Assembly: GCA_032718475.1 (NCBI GenBank)
Contig: JAUCBJ010006537.1
Location: 1-64,000, forward strand
Origin: Nemertoderma westbladi
Lineage: Eukaryota > Xenacoelomorpha > Nemertodermatida > Nemertodermatidae
Direction: 5' to 3'
Length of the DNA: 64,000 nucleotides
In this document: piece by piece, positions 10,049-18,300 of the stretch
Numbering within the stretch: position 1 is the stretch's first letter
Layout of the letters: each line of letters opens with the position of its first letter
The notes under the pieces: generated by a model
The model's database searches: none
The model's input: the letters and a program-made list of their open reading frames with translations, nothing else
What the model was told of the DNA's origin: nothing
Program-made: the position numbers and the translations under genes

Positions 10049-10789
10049 GTGGACGTTAGGAAGGTGTCCATTATAGTAGGAATGGACTGCCCGACGGCCC
10101 ATGAGAGGATGAAGACGGTCTTCGGCGAAGACAGGCAGCGGGACCCGACGGCGATCCTCACGCCGTTCGGATGGACGCTTAGCGGCCCAGTTAAAATCAA
10201 CATCCCATGCAGTGTGACAGAGACATCTGGGTGCATGATACCAGGCACCGAAGACGCAGAGGAAGTAGAGGAGAAACGAGAGATAGTAGAGCCAGATAGG
10301 GAGGTGACAGTAAGAAAGTGGGCAGAGGAGAGTAGGTTTCCCAGCAAGCTTCGGTATGGAGATGAAGCGGAGTGGACGGCGAGGTGTCCGGAGGACAACA
10401 CTCCAGAGGAGTGTCTGGAGGAGTGTCTAGAGGAGTGTCCGGAAGAGATGCCGGTCCGGTTTGGAGGCATACCGACAAGGGGGAAGTCGAGAAGGAAGGC
10501 AGGATGGAAAGGAATAGGACTACTGTTCTGCCTGTTCTTTCACTTTCTATTCATTCTGCCGGCGGGAGACAACAAAGAAAGAGATGGCATTTTGATGCCA
10601 AGAGAGGACATAGTTAAGAAGGCGGTGGAGAGACCCGATTTTGGGGTGGTGAAAGGGGGAGAGCCAATTCCAGATGAGTTGGAGTTGGCGAAGAAAGTGG
10701 GTGGAAAGATAAGAGGACGCGCAGGGGGACAGCGGGACAATGCCTCATGGAAGAATCGATGGAAGATCGAGGGGCAGCTTAGAGTTTAG
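10049..10789 (+). CDS. BEL-1 copy B protease C-terminal part and tail
   Basis: The reading frame is the same as the upstream piece; coding homology starts at 10010, before the first ATG at 10049. KVSIIVGMDCPTAHE and FGWTLSGP are the BEL/Pao motif that normally links protease to reverse transcriptase. Instead of polymerase, an acidic region follows with three ECLEEC-type repeats (about 10405-10450), a hydrophobic stretch (LLFCLFFHFLFILP, about residue 158-172) that could span a membrane, and a basic tail ending at 10789. Copy A has the same tail, less well kept, so this is the family's normal end and not a deletion in this copy. Confidence 0.8.
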   Translation: MDVRKVSIIVGMDCPTAHERMKTVFGEDRQRDPTAILTPFGWTLSGPVKINIPCSVTETSGCMIPGTEDAEEVEEKREIVEPDREVTVRKWAEESRFPSKLRYGDEAEWTARCPEDNTPEECLEECLEECPEEMPVRFGGIPTRGKSRRKAGWKGIGLLFCLFFHFLFILPAGDNKERDGILMPREDIVKKAVERPDFGVVKGGEPIPDELELAKKVGGKIRGRAGGQRDNASWKNRWKIEGQLRV

Positions 10790-12150
10790 TCGTCCAATAT
10801 TTGGACTGAGGGGGGTGGGAATGAGGGCGAGACGCCCTTCCCACAAGAAATTAATTATTTAATTAAAAATAAAAATAAATAATAATAAATAATTAAATAA
10901 TTAAAATAATAGTTAGTAGAAGTAAGAAGTAGTTCGAAGATAGGAGAGTAGAGTTAGAAGGCGGCGGGGCAAGGGAGTGTGGCATATTGTCATGCCACGA
11001 GTAGTAGTAGTGGGGTTGTGGGCACCGTAAGCGCCACGTAGAAGGAGAGTAGGTTAGAAGGCGGCGGGGTAAGGGAGTCTGGCATATTGTCATGCCACGA
11101 GTAGTAGTAGGGGGGTCGTGGGCACCAGAAGCGCCACCTAGAAAGTAGTAGGAGAGAGTGGTTGTGGGCACCGGAAGCGCCACGTAGAAAGTAGTAGCAG
11201 AGAGTGGTTGTGGGCACCGCAAGCGCCACGTAGATAGAGGTGGTGAAAGAGTGGTTGTGGGCACCGCAAGCGCCACGTAGAGAGTAGAAAGGGGTAGACC
11301 ATGTATAGTTAGAGTTAGTAGAGAGTTAGAGGGTTTTAGTTAAAGTAGTAGTAGAGTGGTTGTGGGCACCGTTAGCGCCACGTAGTAGAAGAGTTAGAGT
11401 TAAAGTTAGTAGATGGAAGTAGAGTTAGTAAGAGGGTACGTAGTACCGGTTGTGGTTGTGGGCACCGTTAGCGCCACGTAGATGGAGGTAGAGTTAGTAA
11501 GAGGGTACGTAGTACCGGTTGTGGTTGTGGGCACCGTTAGCACCACGTAGATGGAGGTAGAGCTAGTAAGAGGGTACGTAGTACCGGTTGTGGTAGTGGG
11601 CACCACAAGCGCCATGTAGATGGAGGATTTTAGTCAGAGTTAGAAAAGAGTTAATAGACTTAGCAGAAAGTTAGAGAGTTCTAGTTAGAGTTAGTAGAAA
11701 GTTAGAGGCTTTTAGTTAGAGCTAAAAGTAGTAAGAGTTAGCAGAGAGTAGAGTTAGTAGTTAGTAGAGTTAGATAGTTAGAGTTAGTAAGTTAGATAAG
11801 GTAGATAGTATGATAGCACAGGGGTAGCATTAGAGGTCAGGGCCTTAGAGAGTGGCAGAGATTAGAGAGGAGATAGTGAAAGGAGCTGTTGGCGAGAGGG
11901 AAGAGTGCGATTCAGGTGTGGGGAGAGGGTAAGAGCGAGTTGAGTCAGAGAGCGGAGTTAGAGTGGTGAGAGTGTTGGGGAAACAAAAGTTGTGTGAGAG
12001 AAGCGCACGATCGGCCCGACACGAGATGCCAGAGGGTAGTGAGATCATACCCATAGGGAGCGGCCTGGAAAGCCGACTCCAAGAAAATAATCCCACCCCA
12101 CACCCGATAATAGATCGAGTTCCAGCGGAATTGTAGCGCACTTTAGTTGG
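10790..12150 (+). other. BEL-1 copy B 3' noncoding region
   Basis: It starts with a conserved block (GGGTGGGAATGAGGGC, 10811; also in copy A at 27952), then an AT-only stretch, the tandem array below, AGTTAGTAGA-type low-complexity sequence to about 11830, and 300 bp of purine-rich unique sequence. No coding signal. Confidence 0.75.
10958..11622 (+). repeat. Tandem array around GTGGGCACCG..AGCGCCACGTAG
   Basis: About ten imperfect units of ~55-113 bp each contain GTGGGCACCG(N2)AGCGCCAC, itself an imperfect inverted repeat. The first two longer units also contain a 7-bp-stem hairpin (GTGGCAT...ATGCCAC, near 10979 and 11081). Copy A has an unrelated 26-bp array in the same place. Confidence 0.85.
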
Positions 12151-12188
12151 ATGCTATCTTCTTACCGGGAAGATAGCATGGGGGGGAG
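12151..12188 (+). promoter_or_regulatory. Hairpin plus polypurine tract of BEL-1 copy B
   Basis: A perfect 11-bp inverted repeat (12151-12161 and 12169-12179, loop TTACCGG) sits directly before the polypurine tract GGGGGGGAG (12180-12188), which abuts the 3' LTR. Copy A has the same stem at 28671-28699 and an expanded G tract. The polypurine tract primes plus-strand DNA synthesis in LTR elements. Confidence 0.85.
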
Positions 12189-12720
12189 TGTTAGCTTATC
12201 CAATTCCGCTAACACAAACCCATAGAGTGAGCCATTAAGCAATATTGGGAGCACGAGGTTGATTACCAATATCAACCTCGTGTTACCCCAATAAAGTGGG
12301 AAGGGAAGGAGAAACACACAATGGAGGTCAGGGGCCAAACCCCTACCCAAAGAGAACAGGTGGAGTGAACGGGAACACTCCAAAGGGCGCCAACAGGGGT
12401 ATCAACCAATCAGAGGGGGGAAAGGCATCGATTAGGTACAGCAATAAGGCCACCGTGCAATATAACCAGTTACCAGTAATCATACCAGTCAGTTATCCCA
12501 GTATCATATTGGTGCTAGTTAGGTTAGATAGTTTAGCTAGGGAAGGACCGGGACTTTAGTTACCGTATCCCGCCTTCCGTGTACAACAACCTATATCTAT
12601 ATCTTATTAGACTGATCATTATATACACCGAACATCAGAACTCATTTTACTCTTTACACACGGCGGGGACGCGTGAACTAAACATCGGATAAATCGGGAT
12701 CCCTCCTGGATCCCGTCACA
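12189..12720 (+). repeat. BEL-1 copy B 3' LTR
   Basis: It is 532 bp, nearly identical to 5013-5545, ends GTCACA and is followed by the duplicated GACGA. The inverted repeat is at 12252-12282. Confidence 0.95.
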
Positions 12721-12725
12721 GACGA

Positions 12726-13254
12726 TTTAGAAGATTGTCTCGAAAAGTTTGAGGACTTCGAAGATTTCCATCGAGACGAGATCTGCAATATATCAGAATA
12801 TGTTTCAATGTTTGATCAGAAATATCAGCGAATAAAGAGACTTGGTATGAGTCGCCCTCCAGAAATTTTGGCCTTTAAATTATTAAGGAGATCAGCCATT
12901 TCTAAGTGAATTTAATCAAGTTGTGGCTATCGATCTTAAGGTTTGGGAAAAACAGTGGATACTCCATATGGTAGACGTATGGTCTCGCTATACTGTATCC
13001 GTCTTCGTTTCAAGTAAATTACCTTGTGTCATTGTTGATAAAATGATGACTAACTGGCTTTCTATTTTCGGTATTATGGGCGGTATAATGAGTGATAATG
13101 GTGGGGAATTCAACTCAGATGAAATACGGGAAGTAGCTTCAATATTAAATGTAAATTTACATACCACAGCTGCTCGAGCACCTTATCAAAATGGGTTATG
13201 TGAGCGAAATCATTCTATTACAGACCGTATGCTCAGTAAACTTAAAGAGGATAA
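12726..13254 (+). pseudogene. Copia gag remainder joined to integrase catalytic core
   Basis: Positions 12726-12909 complete the gag frame of 4717-5010. A deletion junction near 12906-12915 leads straight into integrase: AIDLKVWEK, then VDVWSRYTVSV, MSDNGGEF and NGLCERNHS. The three acidic catalytic residues (Asp of AIDLK, Asp of SDNGG, Glu of CERNH) are all present. The zinc knuckle, protease and HHCC zinc-binding domain are absent. The frame is interrupted at 13259 by BEL-2 and continues at 24632. Integrase would join element DNA to the host chromosome, but this copy cannot be functional. Confidence 0.88.
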
Positions 13255-13259
13255 TCCTC

Positions 13260-14105
13260 TGTAAAAGCTTTTGCGTAATTAGCCGGTTATTTTCCCTTAA
13301 AGTACTCTGTAGTTGGTTTGCCAGGCATAAAAAGGCCGTGTCCTTGCTGTACTGGTGTTTTAGAGGACATAAAAGTCATTTCTTATGTATTTGTACTGTA
13401 TTTGTACTTTAGAGGACATAATCCACAATCTCGTGACGCAATAGCTGGATACTTTGAAAACAGTGTCGCTACCATGACGACGGCTAGCAGCTGATATTGC
13501 CACGTCGACGTTTCTTTGTTTCTTTGTTCTCTCGTTGTTCAGGTTGACCAATCAGAGCGTTTGTTGTCTCTGTGTTGGAGGTATATACAGAAACTCAGTA
13601 GTTCAGCGTTATGTTTTTGCCCAGAGCCTAAGAACCGGCTTTTGGCACCTCCGTGTTTTCAGTTTTTAGTCTTACACTAGTAGGTTTAATTATAAGGGCA
13701 TATATCCTTTAACTGACATACCGATCAAACTCATGGAATCACTGCAGTAATCACTGCTGCATAATACCTGCTGACACACGGCTTTTAATAACTGCTGAAA
13801 CTGCTAAAATTTACCTGCTCAATCGATACTGTATACTGCTATTTGTTGTTGGTTATTCATTATATTGGTTGATGAATTATTATATTGGAATAACGAGAAA
13901 TAACCCCGAAACCCAATATTCTTGATATACCGAAGGTAAGAGAGAAAGGTTACCAATAACGATTGTGACTTATGTTAAAGTGGTTTGAATTGAATCTAAT
14001 GTTATTTGATAGACCCTACATGAGTCAGTCTGTGTTCCTTTTATATGTGACTAAAATCAGTGAAGATTGGCAGATTAGTGTGCAGTATTGTGCAGCATTG
14101 TGTAT
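13260..14105 (+). repeat. BEL-2 5' LTR, first 846 bp only
   Basis: It differs from 23393-24238 by apparently one substitution (13687 region, T versus C). The match stops abruptly after 14105. The remaining 393 bp present in the 3' LTR (24239-24631) and in the solo LTR are absent, so a deletion or template switch removed the LTR end and probably the primer binding site. Confidence 0.88.
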
Positions 14106-15368
14106 TGTATATTTAACTACTGATTATTTGTTATACAAGTACTTGTACCTAATTTAGGGTTTAGTGTACAGTGCTTTCCGAAAGTAATTAGTGTAGGCAT
14201 TATATTTGTGTTGTAAAGTGGTTGATAGGCACGTTCGATTAGCTCTATTAACTTCTAGGTAGGAACACTCCGTGATACATAACGTAGTACCTATAGCGAT
14301 ACGGCTATAGGTCGTCAGGCGGTGGTATTTTCCTATCTGGACGACGCAGTGTATTTACTACTACTTATTATTTCAAATACCGTAGTACCCTGTCCGTTGT
14401 AATAACCAGATTTCTAACCCTTTGTTAGGCTGGTTAGTAGACTTCTTGTAAAATTACCCTAAAATTTCGTATTTTGTGTTTTTTGTAAATTTTTGTGTTT
14501 ATTTAGAGATTGTAATCTCAACCCGAATTGTACGTAATTTGTTAGTATTAAGTAACTTAGGTAAATTAGAATTATTTGTTTTAGTGTCCTATAAGTAACA
14601 CTTCACTGAAAGCTCACCGCTTTGTGTAGTGATTACTCCCCAGAAATAATAACATTTATTTCAAACATTGACAAAACCCATTAAAACGGGTATATATATA
14701 TATTATAAATCAAATCTAACGATTTATAAATAGTAGGCCTGCCATACAACCATTAGGTCTCAATATCAGTTGGATTACTGCTCAAATAACGGTAATAAAG
14801 TAAGTAAGGTAACCAAGTAACCCTTGAAATTCAGAAATTCAGTTATTTAAAATAATTGATATACCGGTATTTACAATAGGCTTATTATATTTATTTCTAT
14901 AAATTTTAGGTTGAAATCATACCGGTATTCTGTAATTAATTCTAGTTTGTAATTATACTTATATATATACACTATAAGTGTAAACTGCATACCGGTATTT
15001 ACGATAGGCATATTATCTTTATTTCTATAAATATTAGGCTGAAATTATACCGGTACTTGTAATTAATTCTAGTCTAGAATTATATATACTACAAACTGTA
15101 AGCTGTATACCGGTATTCCCGATAGGCCTATTATATATTTATATATATTTGTGCTAAAATTATACCGGTATTCTGTGATAAACCTAGTCTGTAATAATAC
15201 TTATATAGTTATATATACCATAAGCATACCGGTGTTCTAATATATTATATATCACGCTACACTGAGTAGCAGTACCGGTAATTAATTACTAGGCTAGCAG
15301 TTAATACTGAGTTACTAGACTTGCTCAGACTGTAATACAGCAGTAGACATTCAACTGTATACATAAAC
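14106..15368 (+). other. BEL-2 leader with ACCGGTA tandem repeats
   Basis: There is no coding signal. From about 14868 to 15235 an AT-rich unit of ~115-125 bp recurs about three times, each carrying two copies of ATACCGGTATT-like sequence; ACCGGTA/ACCGGT occurs about nine times. The ATG of the gag frame follows at 15369. Confidence 0.75.
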
Positions 15369-18300
15369 ATGTCTGATACTAAGCAGAACCTGTCAGACAG
15401 CATATTAGATGTAACTATCTGCGACTCAGATAGAGGCGTAGAACCTTCTAGTCGTAAGTTCAGTTCACCTCCCACTGTGAGGAAAGTCATCCCTCCAGTA
15501 GTAATAAAAGAACCTAGGCTGGTCCAACATCGTAGGTCTATCATAGGCACTCGAGCTCAGGTCAAACGGGACCAAGAAGCAGCGGAACAGCAACAACCCG
15601 CGAGCCAAGAACTTACTTCTCAATGGCCCGATAGCTCCAGTAGTGAAGATACGGTAGAACTGACACCCGAACGCGGAGCAGAGATGACGGATGCGGTTTA
15701 TACGGATCCCCTTCTCATCCTTCCTGCAGCCGTACTCACTAGGTTATTGATCGCGGTGGAAGAACACCAGATCGATTGGGCGAGAAGTCAACGGTCAACT
15801 AGAGATAGTTATGCGGGATACACGAGTGAAGAACTGAAGTCTATTGTCGAGTCGCAATGGAACTTCCCCGGACCCGGACTCCCGTTTGATTTATCAGAAG
15901 CTGCCTGGGAAGACATACACCGGATGGGAGTAGCCAAGGAAACCATCGATCCAGCTGTGTGGAAGAGGTCCGCAGCCGGCTACGCACAGGGATTCTTCAG
16001 CTCTATAGAGCGATTAAAAGAACAACTGTTTCAACAACCTCAAGGACCTCAAGAGCAGGGATTGCTGCTTTATCAAGTTAGAGAAAGAGTTCTACGAATC
16101 AGGCTAATATTATCGGCCTTTGAGGAGGCTTCTAAACGAAGACAAGACACGTCGTTGCAAGTTGCCGTAAAGACCTGGTTTCAAAGGGTGAGTCTCCAGG
16201 TTCAAGGAACAGCTCAGTGGAAAGCTCAGCTGGAGGAGCGCTCAACCCATGGAGAATCAACAGACGCTACTTTTTCCCAAGTGGAAAGTGAAGCGACGGC
16301 AGAGAAACCGCATAAGAGGGATGCCATTGACATCTATCTGTCAGACTATCAACGTTTTTTAGGTGATGACGAGTTGAGGAGAAGGTTAGAGGGACTTAGC
16401 CCTAATAGTGAGGGAACCAAGCTTGTGTTGGATGCCATCGATGTGGAAATGAGGGCTGCGAACCAGGCTAAATTTGATGAACAACTCCGCATCACACGAG
16501 TCCAAGAAGAACAAGTCAAGAAAAAACGTATAGAAGACAGAAAGAAAGCAGCAGTAGCAGCTGCCGAAGCGGAAAGGAAAGTAGCCGAAGCTGAAAGAAA
16601 AGCGGCAGCGGCAGAGGCAGCGGCCGAGGCAAAAGCGGCAGCGGCAGAGGCAAAGGCGGCCGAAGCTGAAAGAAAAGCGGCAGCGGCAGAGGCAGCGGCA
16701 GAGGCAAAAGCGGCAGCGGCAGAGGCAAAAGCGGCCGAAGAAACCAACCAATTAGAATTGGAAAACATTCAAGAGAATCAAGACTGCATAAATAAACAGT
16801 TAACGGCTAGCAATATGCAGATGATGAATCGATCTACTCCCAAAAGACAGGGATATACATCATCTGAGGAAGGCGATACCACCGATACTGAAGGCAAAGG
16901 AAATAGATCTCGTCTAAGCAGACGTAAAAGAACATTCCACCGTCAGAAATTGCCTGATTTGCCTCCAGCTGTTAGAAGGCAACTAAATAACACCAACTTA
17001 GGTAGTACAGAGCCCACAGACCAAATAATTAAAATAGAAAGACTCCCTACTATAGTAGATGAGCCTGAAATAATTAGGCCTGTTCTTGAAATCACCCCTT
17101 CGGTGATAGACACACCTGTGCTCCCTGAAACTACCTCTAAATTCCCTCTGCATAGCACTAAGCTACCTGTGCCCCGTAGAACTGCCCAGGGGACAGTTCA
17201 GGTCCTGGACCCCGAGCGAAATATTCATAATTTGTCGCCCGTTGTCCCTCGTCCGCCTGCTACAACGTTGGCGACTCCCGCTTCGGCGGTCGAATGGGTG
17301 GACGAGAGACGGCGGGGGATGGATATCCTGCTCGGGCAGATGCAGGAGACTGTCCAGCAATTCAAGGGCACAGTAAGGGAAAGTAGGCTAGAGTTGCAAG
17401 AAGTGCAGCAAAGTATCGCGCTCGAACGCGATAAATTAGTAAATACCCAAAAGGGTATACCACCACCCTCTGTAACAATGTGTCAACCTGTTAGGTCTGA
17501 AGTATCGCATGCGCAAGGTGTGGAGCCTACACGCATATATACTGCTAGCGAAGTAGAAACTCCTATAGTGAACCCTATTAAGGGTAATTATAGACCTGTT
17601 GATAATGATATTCCCTATAGAACTGATCATAATCCGAGAAATTTATATACCGATAATTCGATATTAAATAACACGATGGCCCAAGAAAGTTTTACGTGTC
17701 AAATGGCTAGAACCGAAGCCCGGCAAGCGGTAAAGGTGGGAGAGATAGTCAAATTCAATGGAGATGAGATGAAATGGTTACCTTTTAATGAATATTACAA
17801 AGATAACATACAGAACTCTGTACTATCTAATGGAGAAAAACTTAGATACCTCATCGAGTGCTTGGAAGGATCTCCCAAGTTAATGGCGTTAAAGTTTATT
17901 GGACATCCAGACGGATTAAGACAAGTTTGGGATACACTAAACATCAGGTATGGTAATAGGAATAATATCGCTGGGTACTTGTATGCAAAGTTAGTAGCGC
18001 CCCGAAAGTTTATTAGTAGCGGAATTATCGAGTTTTCCGATGAGATCCAGGAGATCTGCAGACAATTAGATTGGCTAGGTAAGTCTCATGAGTATCAGAA
18101 CACTATGGTTATTAGAGCAGTGGCTTCTACTTTACCGAAAGGTGGAGTAGGTACACGCTGGGACAAGAAGGTGTTATATATGATGGAACAACAACAACGA
18201 GACCCTACCAAGGCTGATCTCATGTCATTCTTAGATGGAGAAGTGAAATTACAGCTCCTAAGACAGTCCAGAGAGAAGACACTGGAAAACAAGGTAAGTG

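Larger units (their letters stand above)
5013..12720 (+). mobile_element. BEL-1 copy B: young, pol-less BEL/Pao element in Copia gag
   Basis: LTRs 5013-5545 and 12189-12720 (TG...CA) are flanked by GACGA at 5008-5012 and 12721-12725. The LTRs differ by one substitution and one single-base indel, so the insertion is recent. The interior has a gag-protease frame from about 5597/5654 to 10789, then 1.4 kb of noncoding tandem repeats, a hairpin and a purine tract. There is no reverse transcriptase, RNase H or integrase anywhere in it. The element must borrow these from a relative. Confidence 0.95.

Noticed and set aside
10893-11615. Minus-strand frames with repeated VALAVPTTT-like peptides
   Set aside because: They are translations of the GTGGGCACCG tandem array.
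13260-14105. BEL-2 LTR being only 846 bp long
   Set aside because: The TCCTC duplication lies after 24631, and the independent solo LTR has the same longer structure and ends.
16349-16768. Ala/Ser- and Pro/Leu-rich minus-strand frames
   Set aside because: They are antisense to the Ala/Glu/Lys coiled-coil repeat of BEL-2; the plus frame carries the gag-protease domains.
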